Source: an uncultured Desulfohalobiaceae bacterium (GTDB lineage: Bacteria > Desulfobacterota > Desulfovibrionia > Desulfovibrionales > Desulfonatronovibrionaceae). Taken from it: a stretch of 5,570 nt of DNA. Each line of letters starts with the position of its first letter. Within the stretch, counting starts at the first letter, position 1. This document shows positions 1 through 5,569 of this stretch, in pieces. The DNA lies in assembly GCA_913055195.1 (NCBI GenBank), contig CAJXJU010000105.1:1-5570 (forward strand). Direction: 5' to 3'. The notes under the pieces were generated by a model. It was not told where the DNA came from and did no database searches. It was given only the letters and a program-made list of their open reading frames with translations. The position numbers were made by a program, and so were the translations under genes.

Positions 1-5
1 AATAT

Positions 6-185
6 TCAGCGGGATTTCTTTATTTGATTTTCTTGAAGAGTTTTCTCAAAAAGGTCCCTCTGTGTCAGGGTAGATGTCGCCTCAAGGTGATGGGGATATA
101 AGAAAGGTTTGTTTTCCCCATCCAGGCCAGGTGCTTCTGTACATAGGATTCTCTGAAATGTAACCTGATAAATTTTTGACAGAAT
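6..185 (-). pseudogene. Possible gene remnant, open minus-strand frame without a start
   Basis: A minus-strand frame stays open for 59 codons between a TAA (186-188) and a TGA (6-8). It reads as varied, protein-like sequence, including PFLYPHHLEATSTL and TQRDLFEKTLQENQIKKSR near its end. It contains no ATG, GTG or TTG and has no ribosome binding site, so it cannot be expressed as it stands. It may be the tail of a gene truncated when the neighbouring nuclease gene arrived, or simply chance. Two plus-strand frames are also open at the left edge (to stops at 71-73 and 99-101), so the strand is not settled. I do not recognise the sequence. Confidence 0.2.
89..122. repeat. Small inverted repeat
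   Basis: GATGGGGA (89-96) is matched by TCCCCATC (115-122), giving an 8-bp GC-rich stem around an 18-nt loop. No T-run follows on either strand, so it does not look like an intrinsic terminator. Its role is unknown and it may be chance. Confidence 0.3.
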
Positions 186-204
186 TTACTCAGGAACCAA
201 TAAA

Positions 205-210
205 TAGGAT
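205..210 (+). promoter_or_regulatory. Ribosome binding site for the GmrSD-type gene
   Basis: TAGGAT lies 7 nt before the ATG at 218. It supports that ATG over the in-frame TTG at 176, which would add 14 residues upstream of the conserved domain and has no comparable site before it. Confidence 0.5.
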
Positions 211-217
211 AAAAATC

Positions 218-1927
218 ATGTCAACTATTAACTTCAACACCACCAATCAAACATGGAGGCAGCTTCTTGGAAATGGGCTTATTTACAGAGTGCCCAGATT
301 TCAAAGAGATTATAGCTGGGGACAGGATGAATGGGAGGATTTGTGGCTGGATATTGCGAATATGTTTAGTCCTGACGGTGAACCAGCTCACTATATGGGA
401 TATTTAGTTTTTCAGAGCAAAGATCAAAGAGTTTTTGAAATAATTGACGGTCAGCAAAGGCTTACTACTTTGAGCCTGTTGGTTCTTGCGGTTTTAAAAC
501 ATTTAAAAGAACTTATAGAACAGGGTGTTGAACCAGAAAACAACAAAAGAAGAGAAGAACAACTTAGAAATACCTTTATTGGCTATCTTGATCCTGTAAC
601 TTTAGTGGCCCAACCTAAGCTCTCTTTAAATAGAAATAATGATGGATTTTACCGAGATAAGTTAGTCCCTCTGGAAAAGCTTCCTCAAAGAGGGCTTTCT
701 GTCTCTGAAAGGTTACTCAAAAAAGGGTTTGAATGGTTTTATAAAAAATTAAAGGATACTTATGCAAAAAAGAAAAATGGGCAGGAACTTGCCAGATTCC
801 TCACAGACCTATCTGATAAGCTTTTTTTTACTGTTATCACAGTAACAGATGAACTTAACGCCTTTAAGGTGTTTGAAACATTAAATGCCAGGGGCGTTAG
901 ACTTTCTCCTACTGACCTTTTGAAAAATTATCTTTTTTCTGTGGTGTATAGAGAAGGAGCGCATGATACAGAAATTGATGCGCTTGAGCGAAGATGGAGC
1001 GCAATGGTGGATAAACTTGGCAGTGAAGACTTCCCTTCTTTTTTAAGAGCATATTGGAATAGTCGTAGTAATTTTGTTAGAGAAGCTGAGCTTTTTAAGA
1101 CTATTAGGAGATCTACTCCTGATAAAAAAAGTGTGTTTGAGCTTATAAGAAAAATGGAAGAAGACATTGATGTATATGTAGCCCTGGGGAATCCTGAGGA
1201 TAGTTTGTGGAATGTAAAACAAAAAAAATATATTCGTGAACTTAAAATGTTTAGGGTGCGTCAACCCTGGCCTTTACTTCTTGCATGTTATAGAGTTTTG
1301 GATGAAAAAGATTTAGAACAAATACTCAGATGCATAAGTATAGTTTCTTTTCGCTATAATGTAATATCTACGCTAGCAACAAATATTCAAGAAAGGACAT
1401 ATAACAAAGTTGCCCAGAATATTTCACAAGGTGAATTGCAAGGAACAACAGAAATAATAATGGCGTTAAAAGATATTTATGTTCCAGATCAGCGCTTTGA
1501 ACCTGCATTTGCAGAAAAGATTCTAAAAACTACTTCATCAAGAAATAAAAAAATTGCCAGATATATTCTTTTTGCCATTGAGAAGCATTTAACAGGCAAA
1601 GATTATGACATAGAAAGTTCAAAATATACTTTAGAACACATATTGCCAGAAAATCCAGAAAAGGGCTGGGATGAATTTAGAGATTCTCAACTAGATGAGG
1701 CTATTTATCGTTTGGGCAATTTTACTATTTTAGAGGCAGAGTTAAATCGTGAAGGAGGAAATAAAGACTTTAAGGAAAAACGAGAAATTTATCAAAAAAG
1801 CGGTTTTAAAATAACCCGTCTTATTGCTGAAGAAAATGAAGAGTGGAATATGTCCCGTCTTGTGCAAAGACAATTGTGGATGGCAAAACAAGCTAAAGGT
1901 ATCTGGAGTATAGCGCAGCTTAAATAG
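218..1927 (+). CDS. GmrSD-type (DUF262/DUF1524) restriction nuclease
   Basis: This is a 569-residue single-chain protein of the GmrSD family. Known members are type IV (modification-dependent) restriction enzymes that use a nucleotide cofactor to cut phage DNA carrying modified cytosines. The N-terminal DUF262 (GmrS) part shows VPRFQRDYSW at about residues 25-34, the hallmark DGQQRLTTL from residue 77 (nucleotide-binding loop), and FETLNARGVRLSPTDLLKNY from about 219. The C-terminal DUF1524 (GmrD) part is a His-Me finger nuclease: EHILP with His474, then RLGNFTIL with Asn501, Asn510 and Asn515, and a DFKEKREIY motif near 517-525. Both halves appear intact, so activity is plausible. The ATG at 218 is chosen because it has a ribosome binding site and because a TTG at 176 would only add non-conserved residues. 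No methylase or partner gene is adjacent. Three sampled 60-base lines have 28-40% GC, against 55-63% in several lines of the downstream genes, suggesting transfer. The target modification cannot be read from the sequence. Confidence 0.93.
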   Translation: MSTINFNTTNQTWRQLLGNGLIYRVPRFQRDYSWGQDEWEDLWLDIANMFSPDGEPAHYMGYLVFQSKDQRVFEIIDGQQRLTTLSLLVLAVLKHLKELIEQGVEPENNKRREEQLRNTFIGYLDPVTLVAQPKLSLNRNNDGFYRDKLVPLEKLPQRGLSVSERLLKKGFEWFYKKLKDTYAKKKNGQELARFLTDLSDKLFFTVITVTDELNAFKVFETLNARGVRLSPTDLLKNYLFSVVYREGAHDTEIDALERRWSAMVDKLGSEDFPSFLRAYWNSRSNFVREAELFKTIRRSTPDKKSVFELIRKMEEDIDVYVALGNPEDSLWNVKQKKYIRELKMFRVRQPWPLLLACYRVLDEKDLEQILRCISIVSFRYNVISTLATNIQERTYNKVAQNISQGELQGTTEIIMALKDIYVPDQRFEPAFAEKILKTTSSRNKKIARYILFAIEKHLTGKDYDIESSKYTLEHILPENPEKGWDEFRDSQLDEAIYRLGNFTILEAELNREGGNKDFKEKREIYQKSGFKITRLIAEENEEWNMSRLVQRQLWMAKQAKGIWSIAQLK

Positions 1928-1980
1928 CTATTCCAGCAGGCGCCTGTCCCTGTGCGATGTGCTTGTTCACTAAATTTTAG

Positions 1981-2097
1981 CCAGATGAACGAGTTGAAAT
2001 TCACGGATTCAGGATAAAATTTTCCGAAACGCAACATGAGGTATTGTTTATAGCTAATCTTGAGATTGGAAATTATGAGCATAAAAATTTCATTTAG
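1981..2097 (+). pseudogene. Possible gene remnant, 38 open codons without a start
   Basis: After a TAG at 1978-1980, this plus frame is open to a TAG at 2095-2097 and reads like real protein: it begins PDERVEIHGFRIKFSETQ and continues HEVLFIANLEIGNYEHKNF. The same frame upstream of the TAG carries a short ATG ORF (from 1957) that stops there. The only possible start inside (a TTG at 2044) would leave 17 codons and has no ribosome binding site. This could be a decayed small gene interrupted by a stop, or chance. I do not recognise a family. Confidence 0.2.
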
Positions 2098-2132
2098 ATG
2101 CGATAACGTGTCCAGCATAATGACCCCTATTT

Positions 2133-2150
2133 TGCTTAATGTATTAAGCA
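2133..2150. repeat. 18-bp AT-rich palindrome
   Basis: TGCTTAAT and ATTAAGCA are perfect 8-bp inverted arms separated by GT. The size and symmetry fit a binding site for a dimeric regulator, located 112 bp before the HAD start codon, but no promoter elements around it are clear enough to say so. A short RNA hairpin is the alternative, though a 2-nt core would force some pairs open. Confidence 0.35.
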
Positions 2151-2184
2151 GTAATTAAGGAAAGATGCTTATCATGTCAATTAA

Positions 2185-2212
2185 CTCAACTTTCGGAACT
2201 CCGAAAGTTGAG
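2185..2212 (+). repeat. 28-bp dispersed palindrome, copy 1
   Basis: Two perfect 13-bp inverted arms (CTCAACTTTCGGA and its complement) flank the two-base core AC. The reverse complement of the whole 28-mer occurs exactly at 5522-5549, so the two copies differ only in core orientation (AC here, GT there, on the plus strand). Both copies have TTAA immediately to the left on the plus strand. It lies in the intergenic DNA before the HAD gene and spans a 17-codon ATG ORF (2165-2218). It may be a repetitive palindromic element, a dimer-protein binding site or a recombination site. Confidence 0.85.
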
Positions 2213-2261
2213 GATTAATACTTGTTTTAGGTTTTTTCTTGAAAATGGAGCTTTTCTCAAT

Positions 2262-3146
2262 ATGGACAACATTAAACAGTTGCGTCAGCTTATCCGTATT
2301 TTAAGCCGTCCTTTAAAGCCTATTCCTCCCGGGCAATCCATTTGTTTTTCTGCGAGTTTATCTATTCGTCCGCGAGCAGTAATTTTTGATATTTATGGCA
2401 CCATCCTTATTTCAGCAGCAGGTGATATAGGCCATGATGCTGCGCAGGATAGTGAAAGCGCGTTCTGGCAGGCAGCGGAATTTGCGGGTTTGACCAGGAG
2501 ATTAAGCGTTAAACCCGGTATCAGGGTTACAGAATTATTGCGCCACTTTATAGAGCGAGATCATGAACAGAAAAAGAGAGCTGGCATACAATATCCTGAA
2601 GTGGATATTCTGGATATCTGGCAGAAGATTCTTCTGGATATGGGACTGCCGGAAGTGAGCAAAGAAGCAGTGTGTACTCTGGCCCTGGGTTATGAGCTGT
2701 GCGTCAATCCTGTCTGGCCTATGCCGGGGCTCAGGGAAACGCTTTTTGCTTTGCAACAAAGGGGAGTTGTGCTGGGCATTATCTCCAACGCCCAGTTTTA
2801 TACCTCTCTTATTTTAGAGACTTTACTTGGCGCGTCTTTATCAGAACTTGGTTTTGTAAGTGATTTATGTATCTGGTCTTATCAAGAGGGAATGGCCAAA
2901 CCAGCAGCTTTTCTTTTTGAGAAGTTGCAACAGAGACTTTTAAAATACAATATTTCGCCACAGGAAGTGATTTACGTTGGCAATGACATGCTTAAAGATA
3001 TCTGGCCCGCCGCGTGCATGGGCTGGAATACTGCGCTTTTTGCTGGCGATGAAAGATCATTGCGCTGGCGGGAGGGAGATGAGCGGGTGGCTGGAATTAA
3101 GCCTCATGTGGTGCTTTCTGATCTTTATGATCTCTGTCAAGTTTGA
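2262..3146 (+). CDS. HAD-superfamily hydrolase
   Basis: This 294-residue Rossmann-fold HAD hydrolase is probably cytoplasmic, with no signal peptide evident. The four HAD motifs are visible: motif I AVIFDIYGT with nucleophile Asp43; motif II IISNAQF with Ser175 and Asn176; motif III Lys213 in MAKPAAF; motif IV YVGNDMLKDIWPAA with Asp242 and Asp246. The region between motifs I and II is a helical cap of the subfamily I type. The second Asp of motif I, the general acid/base in typical HAD phosphatases, is replaced by Tyr45, as in L-2-haloacid dehalogenases (DxYGT), while motif IV looks phosphatase-like, so the substrate and even the reaction are uncertain. About 40 residues precede the fold. 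The ATG at 2262 is preferred to a TTG at 2208 because GGAG lies 11 nt before it and the TTG falls inside the palindrome. It is transcribed alone and converges with the transporter gene. Confidence 0.85.
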   Translation: MDNIKQLRQLIRILSRPLKPIPPGQSICFSASLSIRPRAVIFDIYGTILISAAGDIGHDAAQDSESAFWQAAEFAGLTRRLSVKPGIRVTELLRHFIERDHEQKKRAGIQYPEVDILDIWQKILLDMGLPEVSKEAVCTLALGYELCVNPVWPMPGLRETLFALQQRGVVLGIISNAQFYTSLILETLLGASLSELGFVSDLCIWSYQEGMAKPAAFLFEKLQQRLLKYNISPQEVIYVGNDMLKDIWPAACMGWNTALFAGDERSLRWREGDERVAGIKPHVVLSDLYDLCQV

Positions 3147-3159
3147 AGTTCAATCTCTG

Positions 3160-3271
3160 TTTTGTGATGAAGTTGAGAAGTTGGGAAGTTAAGAAATCTG
3201 GCCAATAAGGATGAGATTATCAACTCAGTCCCGGCCAGACTTCCTGTCTTCCCATCTTCCTATCAACAAAA
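3160..3271. repeat. Long imperfect inverted repeat with period-8 arms
   Basis: Bases 3177-3203 and 3233-3259 are inverted copies matching at 22 of 27 positions, ending in perfect TCTGGCC/GGCCAGA around a 29-nt loop. Both arms continue outward to TTTTGT (3160-3165) and ACAAAA (3266-3271), but the left arm holds one extra 8-base unit. The left arm contains the tandem units GAAGTTGA, GAAGTTGG, GAAGTTAA (3169-3192), and the right arm shows the related pattern of CTTCC every 8 bases. It lies between two convergent genes. It may be a degenerate mobile hairpin element or part of a transcription-end structure. Confidence 0.6.
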
Positions 3272-3276
3272 TTGTA

Positions 3277-3298
3277 GAGACGCCCTATAGGGCGTCTC
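3277..3298. terminator. Intrinsic terminator between convergent genes
   Basis: A perfect 9-bp GC-rich stem (GAGACGCCC with its complement) encloses a TATA loop. It starts 13 nt past the stop codon of the minus-strand transporter. Reading the minus strand, it is followed by TACAATTTTGTTG, a modest T-rich tail. On the plus strand it is followed by ATCTTTCC, which is weaker. It probably ends transporter transcription and may also stop read-through from the HAD gene. Confidence 0.75.
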
Positions 3299-3311
3299 AT
3301 CTTTCCAGGAA

Positions 3312-4646
3312 TTACCAGCCCAGGACATAATAGCGTAGATAAATATAAAGCATTGACAGAATGATAGTCAAAAGAGTGACAGGCACGCCATATTTCAGGA
3401 AGCGGACAAAGGTGATTTTATGTCCGGCCTTTTCACTCATGCCAACCACAATAACATTGGCTGAAGCGCCGATGGGAGAGCCATTTCCGCCCAGACATGC
3501 ACCCAGTGCCAGTGCCCACCAGACAGGCATCATGGCTGCGTGACGGATATGTTCTGCTGTTGCAGCTTCTGTCAGGCCGTAAACTTTATGAACCATGTCA
3601 ATGAGCAGGGGGTTCATGGTGGCCACAAAGGGAATATTATCAACAATGGCTGAAGCAACAGCAGAGAACCAGAGCATAACCATAGATAAGGTGAGCATGT
3701 TGTCTGGCTGCGGATTGGTCAGGTTAATCATTTTTTGCGACATAAGCTCTATCAGGCCTACCTTTACGGTACCGCCAATGATGATGAACAGGCCGATAAA
3801 AAAGAAAATGGTAGGCCATTCCACTTCAGCCAGGATTTCATGGGGCTCTTCGCCAGAGATGAGAAGCAGGGTAGCCGCGCCCATCAGGGCCACGGTTGCT
3901 GGCTCGTAATGGAAAATGCCGTGCAAAACAAAGCCGCTTATGGTAAGAATGAGTATGGTAAGGGATTTTTTCAACAGGTCTGGATTTTTGATCATTTCCC
4001 GCTCATTCATTGCCATGACTTTGTTCCTGTTTTCTTCTGTTACATGCAGATGTTTTCCAAAAACAACTTTCCAGCACAGCATCCAGAAGATAAAAATAAT
4101 TACAATGGCCGGTGTAAGATGAAATATGAAGTCCATGAAATTTAACCCGGCCTTGGAAGCGATCATGATGTTTGGCGGGTCACCAATTAAGGTGGCAGTA
4201 CCGCCAATGTTTGAAGCCAGGGCTTCGGTGATCAGATAGGGAACCGGATCTACTTCCAGCTGTTCAGCAATAAGCAGGGTCACTGGTGCTAGAAGAAGCA
4301 CTGTTGTAACATTATCTAAAAATGCCGACCCAATAGCCGTGATGATCGCAAAGATGGTCATAATGGTAAAAGGCTGGCCTTTGGCTATTTTTGCTGCTTT
4401 GATAGCCACATATTGAAATACGCCAGTCTTGGTCATGACATTGATGATGATCATCATGGAGATGAGCAAAAAGATAACATTCCAGTCCACACCAAGTTCA
4501 ATGTCATGAAAAGCCTCGTGCTGGAGCAGGATTTTAGTGATTAAAACAAGTGCTGCTCCAAAAAGTGCTACTTTTGTTTTATGTATTTTTTCCGAGATAA
4601 TAACAGCATAGGAAATGATAAAGATTAAAGTTGCAGTCCAGAACAT
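3312..4646 (-). CDS. ArsB/NhaD-family membrane transporter
   Basis: This 444-residue inner-membrane permease belongs to the ion transporter superfamily that includes NhaD Na+/H+ antiporters, ArsB and SLC13/CitMHS carriers. It is very hydrophobic with roughly 11-12 membrane segments in two similar halves, joined by a charged linker near residues 198-227. Each half carries the family's re-entrant signature. The first half has SAFLDNVTTVLLL (about 107-119, Asp111) and ASNIGGTATLIGDPPNIMI (about 144-162). The second half has ASAIVDNIPFVATM (about 331-344, Asp336) and GACLGGNGSPIGASANVIV (about 382-400). The length is normal and nothing is missing. The ATG at 4646 has a strong GGAGG site. It lies 62 nt downstream of the CBS-domain gene on the same strand and is probably co-transcribed with it. 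NhaD-like cation/proton exchange is a reasonable guess, but arsenite or organic anion transport cannot be excluded from sequence alone. Confidence 0.9.
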   Translation of the reverse strand: MFWTATLIFIISYAVIISEKIHKTKVALFGAALVLITKILLQHEAFHDIELGVDWNVIFLLISMMIIINVMTKTGVFQYVAIKAAKIAKGQPFTIMTIFAIITAIGSAFLDNVTTVLLLAPVTLLIAEQLEVDPVPYLITEALASNIGGTATLIGDPPNIMIASKAGLNFMDFIFHLTPAIVIIFIFWMLCWKVVFGKHLHVTEENRNKVMAMNEREMIKNPDLLKKSLTILILTISGFVLHGIFHYEPATVALMGAATLLLISGEEPHEILAEVEWPTIFFFIGLFIIIGGTVKVGLIELMSQKMINLTNPQPDNMLTLSMVMLWFSAVASAIVDNIPFVATMNPLLIDMVHKVYGLTEAATAEHIRHAAMMPVWWALALGACLGGNGSPIGASANVIVVGMSEKAGHKITFVRFLKYGVPVTLLTIILSMLYIYLRYYVLGW

Positions 4647-4652
4647 TTAGAG

Positions 4653-4657
4653 CCTCC
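4653..4657 (-). promoter_or_regulatory. Ribosome binding site for the transporter
   Basis: GGAGG on the minus strand, 6 nt before the ATG at 4646, fixes the transporter start. Confidence 0.8.
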
Positions 4658-4675
4658 AGTTTTATTGTTATGTTA

Positions 4676-4689
4676 CAAATTTAAATTTG
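4676..4689. repeat. 14-bp AT palindrome in the CBS/transporter gap
   Basis: CAAATTTAAATTTG is a perfect palindrome without a loop, so it is more likely a protein-binding or chance AT-rich site than an RNA hairpin. It lies between the two genes, 29 nt upstream of the transporter start. Confidence 0.3.
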
Positions 4690-4708
4690 AATGGATTTAT
4701 TTGAGGCC

Positions 4709-5257
4709 TTAGCCAGCCAGATCGTCAAGGAGTTGTTTAAATATGCGCGACGCATCATTATTAGTATTGATTAGAGAGAGGTCAACGGTCTCAAGCTTCT
4801 TCAGGTTACAGGCAAAGCAGAGATTGGCCATATAGGTTAAGACGTCGCGGCGATGGACTTCACCAACAAGTACATCTTTTTCATTGAGAACAGGAAGGGC
4901 ATTAAAACGTTTTTCCACTAAAATGGCCTCTGCAGTTAGGGCGTGATCATCAGGTTTTAACGTGGTGAATTCAGTGACCATGAATTCATGAGCTTTTCTT
5001 TCTTTGACTGCGGCAACGTGTTTTTTGAGAAAATCATCACTGTCATCAACAGCGCTTAAAAGATTAGCATCAGCATAAGTTGGCAGGGCCAGTTTTAAAA
5101 GATCATACCCCGTTATAATGCCCATCAACTTTAGCTCTTCGTTGACAATATAGACCTGTCTGGGAGCTAGTTCTGCAATCTGGCAAAGCAGGGTTTCAAA
5201 AGAGGATTCTGGCGGTGCCAGAACCAGATTGGTGCGCATGATTTTTGAGATCAGCAT
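4709..5257 (-). CDS. CBS-pair domain protein, likely transporter regulator
   Basis: This 182-residue cytoplasmic protein consists of two CBS domains (about residues 3-59 and 88-145) forming a Bateman module, joined by an acidic then basic linker and ending in a short helical tail. Bateman modules usually bind adenine nucleotides or S-adenosylmethionine and regulate a partner. The end of each repeat is clear: GIITGYDLL (Asp52) in the first, and VGEVHRRDVL (Asp138) in the second, where His replaces the usual Thr. A Cys-x-x-Cys (CFAC, residues 147-150) follows the second domain. No catalytic or DNA-binding domain is fused, so it probably acts by contacting another protein. The transporter gene 62 nt downstream is the obvious candidate, though that link is inferred. 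The ATG at 5257 is chosen because GGAGGT precedes it by 4 nt. An ATG 12 bases further upstream (5269) overlaps that ribosome binding site. Confidence 0.88.
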   Translation of the reverse strand: MLISKIMRTNLVLAPPESSFETLLCQIAELAPRQVYIVNEELKLMGIITGYDLLKLALPTYADANLLSAVDDSDDFLKKHVAAVKERKAHEFMVTEFTTLKPDDHALTAEAILVEKRFNALPVLNEKDVLVGEVHRRDVLTYMANLCFACNLKKLETVDLSLINTNNDASRIFKQLLDDLAG

Positions 5258-5262
5258 AGTTA

Positions 5263-5267
5263 CCTCC
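5263..5267 (-). promoter_or_regulatory. Ribosome binding site that decides the CBS gene start
   Basis: On the minus strand ATGGAGGTAACTATG runs into the gene. GGAGG is a near-ideal ribosome binding site 5 nt before the second ATG (5257). The first ATG (5269) overlaps it and has no such site upstream, so it is an unlikely start. Confidence 0.8.
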
Positions 5268-5291
5268 ATAAGTTAGTGGTATTTGTAGGGG

Positions 5292-5348
5292 GCCGAGTAC
5301 CTAAAATGGACTGTTAATTTTATTGCCTGTCCGTTTTAGGTGTTCGGT
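5292..5348 (+). repeat. 20-bp stem-loop upstream of the CBS gene
   Basis: Bases 5292-5311 pair with 5329-5348 around a 17-nt AT-rich loop. Read as plus-strand RNA, all 20 positions pair, four of them as G-U (5292/5348, 5297/5343, 5298/5342, 5307/5333). In minus-strand RNA those four become C-A mismatches. It sits in the 99-nt gap between the minus-strand partial gene and the CBS gene, covering the likely promoter area of the latter. No U-run follows on either strand. It may be a degenerate palindromic element, a terminator or an antisense RNA structure. Confidence 0.6.
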
Positions 5349-5356
5349 GTTTATCC

Positions 5357-5569
5357 CTAAAGCTCCAGATGCTTAATGTCCAATGTTGGGCACAGTCCTT
5401 TCAAAGGACCATCTGGATAGGGTTGGACAATATTAAAGACGATATCCTGCCCTTTTTGGGCGTGACCTTCGCCTTTTTCACCGTCATAAAACGCTCCATT
5501 GGCTTCTAAAATATGGTTTAACTCAACTTTCGGAGTTCCGAAAGTTGAGAAATCCGAAATTCGAATATC
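5357..5569 (-). CDS. Unrecognised protein, C-terminal fragment (5' end outside window)
   Basis: A minus-strand frame is open from the right edge for 70 codons to a TAG at 5357-5359. It reads as convincing protein: ILEANGAFYDGEKGEGHAQ, then KGQDIVFNIVQPYPDGP, ending LKGLCPTLDIKHLEL. No ATG, GTG or plausible TTG start lies inside it, so the start must be upstream of the window. I do not recognise the family. The fragment is hydrophilic, with one Cys and no membrane segment. The 28-bp palindrome at 5522-5549 lies in frame inside it and would encode STFGTPKVE. The part left of the palindrome (to 5521) looks most clearly coding; the part to its right is less certain, so the palindrome could instead be an insertion. 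It ends 99 nt before the CBS gene on the same strand. Confidence 0.5.
   Translation of the reverse strand, partial: DIRISDFSTFGTPKVELNHILEANGAFYDGEKGEGHAQKGQDIVFNIVQPYPDGPLKGLCPTLDIKHLEL
5522..5549 (-). repeat. 28-bp dispersed palindrome, copy 2 (inverted relative to copy 1)
   Basis: This is the exact reverse complement of 2185-2212: the same perfect 13-bp arms, with core GT on the plus strand instead of AC. It lies within the open reading frame of the partial minus-strand gene rather than in clearly non-coding DNA. Confidence 0.85.

Larger units (their letters stand above)
1928..2261. other. 334-base intergenic region with remnant-like frames and two palindromes
   Basis: This stretch separates the nuclease gene from the HAD gene. 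It holds a start-less open frame (1981-2097), an 18-bp palindrome (2133-2150), a 28-bp palindrome (2185-2212), a T-run (2232-2237) and the HAD ribosome binding site (GGAG, 2247-2250). I see no tRNA, no convincing intrinsic terminator for the nuclease gene and no clear promoter. Confidence 0.6.

Noticed and set aside
176..204. TTGACA at 176-181 as a -35 promoter box with AATAAA at 199-204 as -10
   Set aside because: Spacing is 17, but the -10 matches only four of six bases, and transcription would start near 211, removing the ribosome binding site at 205-210 for the ATG at 218.
1937..1946. CAGGCGCCTG palindrome after the nuclease stop codon
   Set aside because: Ten bases without a loop or T-run; too short to call a site or terminator.
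1792..2118. 108-codon minus-strand frame overlapping the end of the nuclease gene
   Set aside because: It mostly lies opposite the conserved nuclease C-terminus and opposite a more protein-like plus frame, with no family motif visible.
2075..2158. 27-codon ATG ORF in the intergenic region
   Set aside because: The ribosome binding site is weak, there is no recognisable sequence, and it overlaps the remnant-like frame; chance is the better explanation.
2185..2237. The 28-bp palindrome plus downstream T-run as an intrinsic terminator for the nuclease gene
   Set aside because: The T-run begins about 20 nt after the stem rather than directly after it, and the identical palindrome at 5522-5549 lacks a T-run.
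3735..4145. 136-codon plus-strand frame and smaller frames (3361-3543, 3595-3909, 3916-4122) within the transporter gene
   Set aside because: They are antisense to a complete transporter whose conserved motifs are encoded on the minus strand.
5396..5408. TCCTTT-C-AAAGGA inverted repeat
   Set aside because: It is short and lies inside the partial coding frame, so it is readily explained by codon content.
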